Origin: Desulfobacterales bacterium
GTDB taxonomy: Bacteria; Desulfobacterota; Desulfobacteria; Desulfobacterales; JAHDSC01
Assembly: GCA_018432925.1 (NCBI GenBank)
Contig: JAHDSC010000101.1
Span: forward strand, 1 to 64,000
Length of the DNA stretch: 64,000 nt
Direction of reading: 5' to 3'
Position numbers and translations under genes: made by a program. Below, piece by piece: positions 37,432 to 45,272 of this stretch. The number at the start of each line of letters is the position of its first letter. Position 1 is the stretch's first letter. The notes under the pieces were generated by a model. It saw only the letters and a list, made by a program, of their open reading frames with translations. It had not been told where the DNA came from and searched no databases.

Positions 37432-37893
37432 TCACTTTTCCTCGATCCCTCCGGCGTCCAACCGGTTGCCAACGAAGGTCGACTGAACAATTGTAAGGAT
37501 CTGATCCTTGGAATATAAATTGCCTCGGCCTATGCCGGGACACTGCCTGGATATCCGATACCAGTTTTCTTCGGAGCGCAAGATCGTAAACCAAAACGGA
37601 AATGTTCGGCACTGAATAGGACGGACGGAATATATGGTGCAGCCGCCTTCTTCGTCATAAAAAGGGCACCAACCATTGGGTTTTTCGAGAATTCGATATC
37701 CATTACGAAAAGGGCGGAGGTATTTTTCAATAAAACATGGCGGTGAGATGTCGAGGTATTGAGCGATCCGCGGGCACTCTTTTTTATCGATGGAAACGAC
37801 TCCGGGACTCCATTTGCAGCATTTACCGCATCGAATACATTCAAAACGAAGGCCATGATCAAAAAAATAGGATCGATCGTATAGTTCTTTCAT
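37432..37893 (-). CDS. YkgJ-family cysteine-cluster protein
   Basis: A 153-residue protein of the zinc/iron-chelating CxxCxxxC family. Cysteines: FECIRCGKCCKW near residue 20, ECPRIA, WCPFYDEEGGCTIYSVRPIQCRTFPFW and QCPGIG. The RPxxCRxFPFW stretch is diagnostic. The family is broadly linked to metal binding or protein modification, but no precise activity is established. It is the last ordinary gene before the repeat-rich island. Confidence 0.85.
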   Translation of the reverse strand: MKELYDRSYFFDHGLRFECIRCGKCCKWSPGVVSIDKKECPRIAQYLDISPPCFIEKYLRPFRNGYRILEKPNGWCPFYDEEGGCTIYSVRPIQCRTFPFWFTILRSEENWYRISRQCPGIGRGNLYSKDQILTIVQSTFVGNRLDAGGIEEK

Positions 37894-38070
37894 GGAATTT
37901 TATCTTGCACGCCATTCGCAGGGAGGAATTGCCATCCCGCCCCGACTCGATTGAGGTCCAAAGAACTCCGAAGATGACATTTCCTCTTGATCAGAAGGCG
38001 TCGGGAAAAATTCCACCCTTTCGGTATTTTTGTGTTCCTTTTCGGAAACTGTGGACGGGTTGCTTGGAAT

Positions 38071-38200
38071 GAAAAATCCTCCGCCTGTTGCCTATATGAA
38101 ACGGAAAATATTTTCCCCGCTTTCATCCTCGTCGCCGCTCGCAATCGTCCCGGCATTACTTTTCATATCGATCACACTTTAAAAAATGAGGAAATGACAG
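38071..38200. repeat. island repeat copy A
   Basis: Shares the core ATGAAACGGAAAATA...CGCTTTCATCC...CGCCGCTC and TTTTCATATCGATCACAC with copies at 40930-41001 and 44144-44240, all in the same orientation. It contains the 14-bp palindrome GGAAAATATTTTCC. It lies 3' of the histidine-kinase module. Confidence 0.8.
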
Positions 38201-38210
38201 ATTTGATCAC

Positions 38211-38337
38211 TATTCAAGATGTGACCCCCGTCTCCCTATTCAAGATGTGACCCCCGTCTCCTATTCAAGATGTGACCCCCGTCTCCTATTCCAAGATGTG
38301 ACCCCCGTCTCCTATTCAAGATGTGACCCCCGTCTCC
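38211..38337. repeat. tandem array of five 25-26-bp units
   Basis: Units start at 38211, 38237, 38262, 38287 and 38313, each with core TATTCAAGATGTGACCCCCG. They are nearly identical and directly abutting, without spacers. Degenerate units lie at 38376-38399 and 40461-40484. The sequence resembles REP-type elements linked to IS200-like transposases (recalled similarity). Confidence 0.9.
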
Positions 38338-38378
38338 CTTTCTTTAAAAAATGAGGAAATGACAGATTTGATATCTAT

Positions 38379-39602
38379 TCAGGATGTGACCCTGTCTTCG
38401 GTCCCCAAAAAAGTAGGGATGTATATTTTAAATGTAGTACCGGAATCTACAATGCTATCAACGTCAACAAGGCCATTTAACCCCGCTATTATCTGCTTGA
38501 CATTTGACAAGCCTAATCCGGTTCCTTTTGCCTTTGTTGTAAAAAAAGGCTGAAAAAGCCGTGGCAAATCCTCCTGCGGAATCCATTTGCCATTGTCGGA
38601 GATTGAAATAATGATATAAGGGCCTTCCGTAACAGAAAAGCCATAGATATTACTATATGGTTCTTTAAGGACAATATTTGAAGTGGTCAGATCGATATTC
38701 CCTCCTGATGGCAATGCGTCCTTTGCATTTAAAATTAAGTTTATAAGAGCATTCAGAAATTGGCTTTTGATGCATGATACTCTGGGTTCAAACGCATCGA
38801 AGTGATATGAAAGCGATACATCAGAGGAACACATTGACGAACGAAGAAGATCGATGGTGTCTATGCATAGCTCATGTAAGTTAACAACCTCCGCAGAAAC
38901 GAGTACATTCGATGGCCTTGATATCGAAAGGAGGGAAACAAGCAGTTCGGTGCATTGAGTAACAGAAGATAATATTTCTTCAAGATGTTGGCGAGCATCC
39001 GAATCATGCTTTTTAGAAGGATCGTTATCAAACTCAAGTAAAGCGAGTTCAGCGTGTGCTATTATTGCTGCCCCGAGAAGATTTTTCGCATCGTGTGCAA
39101 TACCTGCGGAAATCTGTCCTACAGTAGCCATTTTCTCAAGCGAAGCAATTTTATCAGAAAATGGGTTTGAAAAATGTGAAATATTTTGCTGTTTCTCAGG
39201 CAATTTGCAGAAGCTGCTGAATAGAGCGGAACAAATGTCGATACCTTGTTTACATAGAGTAGTAATCAGAAAAGAAGTTTCGATAAGACCTAACGGCTCT
39301 CCGTCTTCATCCTTGACAACGATATGCCTGTTTCCACCTTCATGGAAGATATCCTTGATGGTGGACAAGGGTTCGTTGTCACTAACGGAAACGAAAGAAG
39401 AGCAAGGACAGTCCATAAGAAGACGGGTGAGTGGATAACCGGATAAATTGCCACGGCAAATCGGGCCTTTAAACATGTTGTCATCATAGAGAAATAGCGT
39501 CGTTGTATCGCTTCTTAGCATCAATCGGAGAGCATCAACAACGGCACTGTCGGATTCAATGCGCGGGATGTTTTTAACAGCGAGGTCAATAACTTTGGGC
39601 AT
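38379..39602 (-). CDS. CBS-domain histidine kinase
   Basis: A 407-residue soluble kinase without membrane segments. An N-terminal CBS pair (residues about 1-120; GGNRHIVVKDEDGEPLGLIE) may sense a nucleotide. A dimerisation domain has the H-box GIAHDAKNLLGA. The ATPase has the N-box LILNAKDALPSGG, the G1 box SISDNGKWIP and FFTTKAKGTGLGLSNVKQI. AGGA is 8 nt before the ATG. It follows the 116-residue gene by 10 bp. No response regulator is adjacent. The last seven codons and the stop lie in a degenerate unit of the tandem repeat, so the C-terminal tail was shaped by repeat insertion. Confidence 0.88.
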   Translation of the reverse strand: MPKVIDLAVKNIPRIESDSAVVDALRLMLRSDTTTLFLYDDNMFKGPICRGNLSGYPLTRLLMDCPCSSFVSVSDNEPLSTIKDIFHEGGNRHIVVKDEDGEPLGLIETSFLITTLCKQGIDICSALFSSFCKLPEKQQNISHFSNPFSDKIASLEKMATVGQISAGIAHDAKNLLGAAIIAHAELALLEFDNDPSKKHDSDARQHLEEILSSVTQCTELLVSLLSISRPSNVLVSAEVVNLHELCIDTIDLLRSSMCSSDVSLSYHFDAFEPRVSCIKSQFLNALINLILNAKDALPSGGNIDLTTSNIVLKEPYSNIYGFSVTEGPYIIISISDNGKWIPQEDLPRLFQPFFTTKAKGTGLGLSNVKQIIAGLNGLVDVDSIVDSGTTFKIYIPTFLGTEDRVTS

Positions 39603-39612
39603 AATTTTATTC

Positions 39613-39963
39613 CTATATGGATTTTGAAACCATTATCTTAATGTCTAAATCGACCTTTACCATTAGTTGTGGAGCCATAAAAGTTTTTGTTTCTTCAAGG
39701 ACCGCGTTAACTATCGATTGTTTGTCAGCCATAAGGAACAGTTGACGTTTAACGATAAGCGCCTCAACGATATCATCATCTATCTCCACGAGTTCAAATA
39801 ACTCCGGACATATTGTGTCCATCATCTTCTGAGCGGCTTTTGGGCCAACAGGGGCATGCTTTGCGAGAACCAAAACGTCACCACATGGTGGAACGTTAAA
39901 AACTGAAATTTCCATATCCAAATACACTTTTCTTGATTTTGTTAGTTCCTTATCGTTTTGCAT
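39613..39963 (-). CDS. hypothetical protein paired with the CBS kinase
   Basis: A 116-residue soluble protein with no domain I recognise. AGGAGG lies 6 nt upstream of the ATG, and the stop is 10 bp before the histidine kinase, so the two are co-translated. It has an N-terminal beta-rich part (VYLDMEISVFNVPPCG) and a C-terminal helix-strand part (VKVDLDIKIMV). It may be a regulator or target of the kinase; this is inference from position only. Confidence 0.7.
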   Translation of the reverse strand: MQNDKELTKSRKVYLDMEISVFNVPPCGDVLVLAKHAPVGPKAAQKMMDTICPELFELVEIDDDIVEALIVKRQLFLMADKQSIVNAVLEETKTFMAPQLMVKVDLDIKIMVSKSI

Positions 39964-40600
39964 TTATTTCCTCCTGAAATGGGCAAATGGAAAAGATGGG
40001 TGTAGGGGTCATTATACCCGCCGAAATTCCACGTGTAAGGTGCCATACATGACCTGGAAGATAATGCCGTTTTGATCATGCCATCCGCCCGCCTTGTTTT
40101 TTCTTAAATGGGTGTTTTTGGCACTGAAAATGCTTTTTAAGCCATTTGGGCGTGTTTATTAGTGGACATAAACGAATCCATTCATCAAGCAATCCGGTTT
40201 TTGAATCTTTTTCGTCCTGCATTTTTTCACCTCGTTGCAAACGGGTAACGCCTTTCCCCCTGAAGTGGCAGGACAGGGGGGGTGTTGATGATTTTATTTA
40301 AATTGCCGGCTATTTCCCATAAAAGGAAAAAATTCCTCTGATTTCCTTTCCGCCGCCATTCCTGATCTTCCTGGACGGTACAATGCTCCATCATATTATT
40401 TGATTCGTCATGCGCCTGCCATGATCGAGGCGAACGGCCGGAAATGACAGATTTGATCACTATTCAAGGCGTGACCTCGTCTCCTTCCTTCGATGGCTAT
40501 CGAACCCGAATCAACATCCTGTATCGAAAAAGCAATTCCATGGATAAGAAATGAAATTTCGACAATGGATAATTACCGGATGTAAAGCAACGGTTCGTAT
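39964..40600. other. 637-bp region with decayed mobile-element sequence
   Basis: No intact gene of standard size. It contains a RAYT-like fragment (40005-40075), a possible 46-codon frame on the minus strand (about 40081-40221), a seven-G run and a degenerate tandem-repeat unit at 40461-40484 preceded by the GAAATGACAGATTTGAT block. Confidence 0.6.
40005..40075 (-). pseudogene. remnant of a REP-associated tyrosine transposase
   Basis: The minus-strand frame from 40075 reads RHYLPGHVWHLT, which matches the N-terminal motif of IS200-like REP-associated transposases (from memory, such proteins continue HRCHKKEFLLKF). After WHLT the similarity stops. The rest of the protein is absent, so this is a short truncated relic. 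Confidence 0.55.
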
Positions 40601-40908
40601 TTAGACAACAACGACCGAGTTCTCGCAATTCCCAAACGAGCCCGGCACATATTTGTCGGCATTCCAATCGTTTTCCCATACGGTCTCGTCGATTAGGTAA
40701 CGAAACTGATATTCCCTGCCCGCATCCAGGTCCAAGGTCACTGCAAATGTTCCATCTTTCAACTTTTTCATCGGCGTCCGGTAAACATCCCAGCCGTTAA
40801 ACTCGCCGACGACGTGAACAGTCCGGGCCAATCCTGCAGCTTCCTTGGAGAGTTTGAAAGTGACTTTGCAAATCGGTTTGTTTTTAGATATTGTTTTTTT
40901 AAACTCAT
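40601..40908 (-). CDS. stand-alone glycogen-binding (CBM48/AMPK-type) domain protein, frameshifted
   Basis: A carbohydrate-binding module protein of about 102 residues after correction. The domain body is KVTFKLSKEAA, VHVVGEFNGWD, GTFAVTLDLDAGREYQFRYLID and WENDWNADKYVPG. The best start is ATG 40908 with GGAGG 5 nt upstream, giving MSLKKQYLK. To continue into the domain, one A must be added to the A5 run (TTTTT at 40881-40885 on the plus strand). Uncorrected, the frame only starts upstream at 40939 without a ribosome binding site. Such lone domains probably bind glycogen or regulate a kinase. Confidence 0.8.
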
Positions 40909-40929
40909 CCGATCCTCCAAAATATAGAT

Positions 40930-41001
40930 GGAAAATCATCCGCCTGTTGCCAATATGAAACGGAAAATACTCCTCCCGCTTTCATCCTCGTCGCCGCTCC
41001 C
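40930..41001. repeat. island repeat copy B (partial)
   Basis: A 72-bp copy in the same orientation as copy A; it lacks the TTTTCATATCGATC half. It lies 3' of the vsr gene. Confidence 0.75.
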
Positions 41002-41086
41002 GGCCAAAGACACTCACCGGAGCCAGCGAATCACTTGTCAGGAAATCCGATTTAAAGACGGAAAATATTTTCATTCATATTTCCGA

Positions 41087-41560
41087 TCAACTGGAGGAGT
41101 TTTTCCTTGACGCCTGAAAGCCATATAGACGTTGGCCATTCGTTTTATTTCTTCTATTGCAAATATTTTTGACAAGCTTGTCTGCAACACTCTCAATATT
41201 AGAAAGTTCACATTCCCAGATGACAAGTACTTTCCATCCGATGGATTCCAAAGCAGTTCGGGTCTTTTCGTCTCGTTCTATATTTTTTTGAAATTTTGTT
41301 TCCCAGAAATCTACACGTGATTTCGGTGTATACGCATATTGACAATCCGCGTGACGATGCCAGAAGCAACCATGAACAAACACGACTGTTTTGTATTTTG
41401 GTAAAACAATATCTGGTTTTCCGGGGAGATCTTTACGGTGGAGTCTGAATCTGTAACCCATTCGGTGCAGAAGCGACCGGACTGTTAATTCCGGTTTTGT
41501 ATTAGCGGAATGAATTCTGCCCATGTTCCAGCTTCTGCGTTCGGGTGTTATTTTATCCAT
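41087..41560 (-). CDS. vsr: very short patch repair endonuclease
   Basis: A 157-residue Vsr nickase that cuts 5' of T in T:G mismatches formed by deamination of 5-methylcytosine. Family motifs are complete: MGRIHSANTKPEL, KDLPGKPDIVLPKY with the active aspartate, FVHGCFWHRHADC, DFWETKFQKNIERD and VLVIWECEL. It overlaps the 3' end of the restriction gene by 13 bp. Vsr typically accompanies Dcm-type methylases, as here. Confidence 0.95.
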   Translation of the reverse strand: MDKITPERRSWNMGRIHSANTKPELTVRSLLHRMGYRFRLHRKDLPGKPDIVLPKYKTVVFVHGCFWHRHADCQYAYTPKSRVDFWETKFQKNIERDEKTRTALESIGWKVLVIWECELSNIESVADKLVKNICNRRNKTNGQRLYGFQASRKNSSS

Positions 41561-42792
41561 TTTTCCAATCCAGGAATGCTGGCTTGTTGCGACCTGATAT
41601 ACCCGGTAAAACCTTCAAGGGTCAGTAGTGAGTCTCTCCATTCTTCTGGAAAGGATGTTAGAAAAGGAGCTGGTACGACCAGTTGAACTTTGTTGTCCCG
41701 CATTTCCTGAAGCTGATGGCCTGATACACCCTGTTGCAGTGTGAACAAATGCTTGGGCGTAATTCTGTTTGCTTCATTCAAAACCTGACGCCATCGATCC
41801 TTGCAGCATGTTTTTGACGCGAGCATATGCAGTTTGATGGCAGGAAATTTATCGTCGTGATATGCACGACCAGAGGGGAACAGGAAATCGGGCTTTTTGC
41901 GATTCTCCGTAATTGCCTGTGTCTCAAATGCTATCTTCTCATCATAAAATATAGCTTCCAGATTCAACTCAAGCGATGTTCCGGTTCTTGATTTTCGGCG
42001 GTTGGAAATGGAGTGCGCATATTTAATAAATGCTTCGACTGAATCAAATCCATTCCGGATATTAGGAAGAACCTCCCGCTGTTCGATTATTTCAAAAATT
42101 TGAAATTCAAGATCCCGGCGTTTCATTAAAAGATCATCAATTGAACGATGCCAGGTTGAACGGGGCAAGAGGCTAGTAATATGCTGAAAAATATCCCGAC
42201 CGGAAGGAAATGTGGTCATCCAGTCGGCAGGTATTTTGAAATCAGTCAAGTCAGGCAGCTTTGCCTTTTCAACTAATTGCATCTTGAAGCGACCAGGCTC
42301 AACATCATCCCCAAGCCAACCCTCAATGATGTTTTCTTCCTCAATTGAAGAAGCAACCCAGGCAACAGCTGCAGATTTTGACGGTAATACTGCAAAAATG
42401 CATATACTTCCTGTGTTTTCAGTATCCTGGAGTGGGTTTGAGCTTCCGCCCCATCTTGTTAGCCTGAACTCATCATATTTCTTTTTAAGGCCCTTTTCCG
42501 GAAAATACTTGGAGTTGTAGTAAATAGCCCGCAGTCCCTCTATCGCAATATCAGCATTCGGTATGTAACATTCGTTTATAAAAACATCTGGATTATACTT
42601 GTCTGTGGTACAAATTTCAGGAAATGTCCTTTCAAAATAAACTTTTGGGAGATATAGCCCTGCTTGATGGCCACCCGTTAGACCAGTGTCATTACCGGAC
42701 AGTCGTTTTACAATCCAGATAAAATTGAGACTGTCAATTTCTTCAAGAAATCTTGTGAGTGACAGCCCTCTAAAATATTTTTTTACATCCAT
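41548..42792 (-). CDS. EcoRII-like type IIE restriction endonuclease
   Basis: A 414-residue orthologue of R.EcoRII, which cuts before CCWGG and needs two sites. The N-terminal effector-binding domain matches (IVKRLSGNDTGLTGGHQAGLY, then LRAIYYNSKYF and RLTRWGGSSNPLQDTENTG). The C-terminal catalytic domain shows SNRRKSRTGTSLELNLE, TQAITENRKKPDFLFP and SKTCCKDRWRQVLNEANRI. Both parts recall the EcoRII sequence closely. The ATG directly follows the methylase stop, with GAGG 8 nt upstream. Confidence 0.93.
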   Translation of the reverse strand: MDVKKYFRGLSLTRFLEEIDSLNFIWIVKRLSGNDTGLTGGHQAGLYLPKVYFERTFPEICTTDKYNPDVFINECYIPNADIAIEGLRAIYYNSKYFPEKGLKKKYDEFRLTRWGGSSNPLQDTENTGSICIFAVLPSKSAAVAWVASSIEEENIIEGWLGDDVEPGRFKMQLVEKAKLPDLTDFKIPADWMTTFPSGRDIFQHITSLLPRSTWHRSIDDLLMKRRDLEFQIFEIIEQREVLPNIRNGFDSVEAFIKYAHSISNRRKSRTGTSLELNLEAIFYDEKIAFETQAITENRKKPDFLFPSGRAYHDDKFPAIKLHMLASKTCCKDRWRQVLNEANRITPKHLFTLQQGVSGHQLQEMRDNKVQLVVPAPFLTSFPEEWRDSLLTLEGFTGYIRSQQASIPGLEKWIK

Positions 42793-44109
42793 TTATTTTT
42801 TCCTCAAGATGCCCGCAATAAATTCAGCAGAAGCCGTCACCGCAGGAACGACAACGCTATTACCGATTTGTTTATAAGCCTGTGTATTTGATACAGGAAT
42901 AATAAATTTATCAGGGTTGTAACCTTGGAGTTGCATGGCTTCATTTATTGACAAACGCCGTGGCCTGTCATTTTTCTGCTCAACTAAAATTTCAGCACCG
43001 TCCTTGTGATAACGAGCTGAAATTGTTCTTGTAACTTCGCCCCTCTTTATTGGCAGATGATGAATGCCATAACCAAATCCGTTACCTCGCTCTGCGTGAT
43101 GCGCTTTATGTCTCTGCAGCGTATCCCATGTCCCCGGTCCTAAAGTATGTCCATCAACGTTATTTTTTATTATTGTTTTCAATTCTGGATATAAATAGTC
43201 GGATGCGGGTGAATCAGGAATTAATATTTCTTCTTTTTTAATTTTTATCTGCATTGGATCAAAGCCGATAATGAATATTCTCTCCCTGTGCTGCGGTACC
43301 CATTTTGCGCCGTCCACAATTTTCCATGCGATTGTATATCCAAGCTCATCTTCAAGGGAATGCCGAATTGTTGCAAATGTTTTTCCCTTGTCATGAGATA
43401 AAAGGTTTTTGACATTTTCAAGCAGGAATGCTTTGGGTCTTTTAACGCGCAGAATCTCTTTTATTTCAAAAAACAGTGTCCCCTGTGTTTCGTCTTTAAA
43501 GCCATGTTTTCTGCCCAGTGAGTTTTTCTTTGATACTCCGGCCAGGGAAAATGGCTGACACGGAAAACCGGCGCACAATATATCATGATCGGGAATTTCT
43601 GATTTTACAATATTTCTGATATCGCCATAAGGCACTTCGCCAAAATTTGCTTCATAGGTCTGTTTTGCATACTTATCCCATTCACTTGTAAAGACGCATT
43701 TTCCACCAGCACTCTGGAACGCAAGGCGAAAACCGCCGATTCCGGCAAACAGATCGATAAAGGTAAAATCCCAAGTGACTGGCGGGGGGTACGGCAAATC
43801 ATCAAACAAAAAATCAAGTCTCAACTCGTAGGGCTTTTGTGGCTCGCAAACACAAAATTCATGTGCTTTTTCAGTATCTTCTTTCCCATAACGACACATG
43901 AATGAAACACATTCATTCCGCATGGTATTGGTAAATAATGGCACATTAAGGTCCGGATTTTGAAACCAGTGACTTAACGATGCGTTTATTTCTGCAGTCT
44001 CCTCTTTCCTTATCCAAGGTTGAGAAAGGAGATATGCGGTCAATTCCTGAAAAATATTGTTTCTGTTCAATTTGTATTCCTGTTTAAGTCCATCTCGTTT
44101 TGTGAACAT
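42793..44109 (-). CDS. dcm: DNA (cytosine-5) methyltransferase, Dcm/M.EcoRII type
   Basis: A 438-residue C5-methyltransferase expected to modify the inner C of CCWGG and protect against the downstream nuclease. An N-terminal extension of about 110 residues, as in Dcm, is followed by FIDLFAGIGGFRLAF (motif I), GFPCQPFSLAG (motif IV with the catalytic Cys), LLENVKNL (motif VI) and QHRERIFIIGF (motif VIII). The target region ends GNGFGYG; RTISARYHKDGAEIL, RRLSINEAMQLQGY and QIGNSVVVP (motifs IX-X) follow. First gene of the methylase-nuclease-vsr set; no strong ribosome binding site at the ATG. Confidence 0.95.
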   Translation of the reverse strand: MFTKRDGLKQEYKLNRNNIFQELTAYLLSQPWIRKEETAEINASLSHWFQNPDLNVPLFTNTMRNECVSFMCRYGKEDTEKAHEFCVCEPQKPYELRLDFLFDDLPYPPPVTWDFTFIDLFAGIGGFRLAFQSAGGKCVFTSEWDKYAKQTYEANFGEVPYGDIRNIVKSEIPDHDILCAGFPCQPFSLAGVSKKNSLGRKHGFKDETQGTLFFEIKEILRVKRPKAFLLENVKNLLSHDKGKTFATIRHSLEDELGYTIAWKIVDGAKWVPQHRERIFIIGFDPMQIKIKKEEILIPDSPASDYLYPELKTIIKNNVDGHTLGPGTWDTLQRHKAHHAERGNGFGYGIHHLPIKRGEVTRTISARYHKDGAEILVEQKNDRPRRLSINEAMQLQGYNPDKFIIPVSNTQAYKQIGNSVVVPAVTASAEFIAGILRKK

Positions 44110-44143
44110 GGTTTTTATCTGGCTAACAATAATTATACAGTTT

Positions 44144-44240
44144 ATATAAAACGGAAAATATTCCTTCCGCTTTGATTCCCGTAGCCGCTCCTGATCGTCC
44201 CGGCATGGCTTTTCATATCGATCACACTTTAAAAAATATG
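44144..44240. repeat. island repeat copy C
   Basis: A copy in the same orientation as A and B, including the TTTTCATATCGATCACAC half shared with copy A. It lies between the HNH gene stop and the methylase start. Confidence 0.8.
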
Positions 44241-44292
44241 GAAACGCAAAATTTCATGGGATTCAGATATGCCCGGATAAAGGTTAGTGGTT

Positions 44293-45123
44293 TCACCAGT
44301 GACTTCTATACGGACGAGGAAAACCGGGGGGAATTACACCGGCCTCTTTTGCAATTTCAGAGAACATCTGCGTGATTTGTGCACGCGTACTATCCATCCA
44401 TTTGGCAAGGAATGGATCGTTGATACTGTAAGAGCTTGATCCATCTTGATGTTCAGAAACATGAATCAATTTCATTTTACGTGCAATATCATACCTGGAA
44501 CGAATTGCGCGAAGGAGATCAACAATTGCGTCCATTCGATCACGCCAATTTTTTTTGCGTAAGAATGCTTTGCCTTTAGCTTGAGCCAGAATCGTTCCAT
44601 CGCGTGAACGAAGACACCCTGTATTAATTGCAGTAATGGTATCTTCAATAGCTTTGTCGAAGGCCTCCATAGATCCCTCTTGCATAAAAGGATCTTGAAA
44701 AGCGGGACGATCAAAACACTGGGCAAAGAACCTGATTAATTCTTCATCGGAGATGCCCGTTTTGGATTCAACTGACGGACTATCAATAGCCAATCGCGCA
44801 GCATCCTCAGACAATTTTTTCCAACGCTGCAATAGATCAACAGTATAAAGCTTAGGGTCATTATCAATTAACTTGGCACAATTTTGGCACAACCAAATTG
44901 CATTCTCTATCGATCGCCGTTCTCTTGATGTGAGTTTTGCATTGTATCTTGGGCCGCCTTTGGCTGCTGCAGTAATGTGTGCAGCAACTCCAATGTTAAT
45001 TACTTTTTCAGGGTCTTCCCTTGGCCCACTTGTAGATTGCCTGCAGTTCGGGTTAGAACAACGCATACCAACACGGCGAGCAATAATATCCTTAACCTCA
45101 GGTGAAAAATCATCACGTGACAT
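44293..45123 (-). CDS. HNH-type zinc-finger nuclease domain protein, probable defence gene
   Basis: A 276-residue protein. The N-terminal 100 residues form an HNH-like module: CSNPNC near residue 22, AHITAAAKGGPRYN, then NAIWLCQNCAKLIDND and LLQRWK. The final HNH histidine position reads Ala (CQNCAK), which I recall as common in this subgroup. The C-terminal 170 residues are helical and unrecognised. AAGGA precedes the ATG by 4 nt. This N-terminal module is often joined to different effector domains near defence genes. It flanks the EcoRII-like system and is bounded by repeat copy C. Confidence 0.75.
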   Translation of the reverse strand: MSRDDFSPEVKDIIARRVGMRCSNPNCRQSTSGPREDPEKVINIGVAAHITAAAKGGPRYNAKLTSRERRSIENAIWLCQNCAKLIDNDPKLYTVDLLQRWKKLSEDAARLAIDSPSVESKTGISDEELIRFFAQCFDRPAFQDPFMQEGSMEAFDKAIEDTITAINTGCLRSRDGTILAQAKGKAFLRKKNWRDRMDAIVDLLRAIRSRYDIARKMKLIHVSEHQDGSSSYSINDPFLAKWMDSTRAQITQMFSEIAKEAGVIPPGFPRPYRSHW

Positions 45124-45185
45124 ATATCCTTTATTAACGCTAATGGATTATTAGCCAGTTGCCGGATATCATGTAGCCCCCCCCT

Positions 45186-45272
45186 TCATGTGTCCTTCGG
45201 AAGCGGCAGTGTGGGGAATTCGTTGGCGGTTTTGCGGTGGAAGTCGAGGTCCGTGTGGCGGTAAACCTTCAT
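45186..45272 (-). CDS. possible small or truncated open frame
   Basis: 28 codons with a good GGAGG at 5 nt from the ATG. I do not recognise the peptide. It could be the preserved beginning of a gene lost when the island formed. Confidence 0.25.
   Translation of the reverse strand: MKVYRHTDLDFHRKTANEFPTLPLPKDT

Larger units (their letters stand above)
37894..38378. other. 485-bp repeat-rich region at the island border
   Basis: No gene. It holds one copy of the ~100-bp island repeat, the tandem ~25-bp array, and a duplicated 30-bp block (38178-38207 and 38343-38372). Confidence 0.7.

Noticed and set aside
38211-38337. CRISPR array
   Set aside because: The 25-26-bp units abut directly with no unique spacers, and no cas genes are near.
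38071-44240. True integron attC sites
   Set aside because: I could not find paired GTTRRRY/RYYYAAC core sites or an integron integrase; only the arrangement is cassette-like.
44172-44375. 67-codon plus-strand gene with FHIDHTLKN
   Set aside because: A similar peptide is encoded at 38140-38200, but both lie in the shared DNA repeat and run antisense into real genes, so this is repeat sequence and not a protein family.
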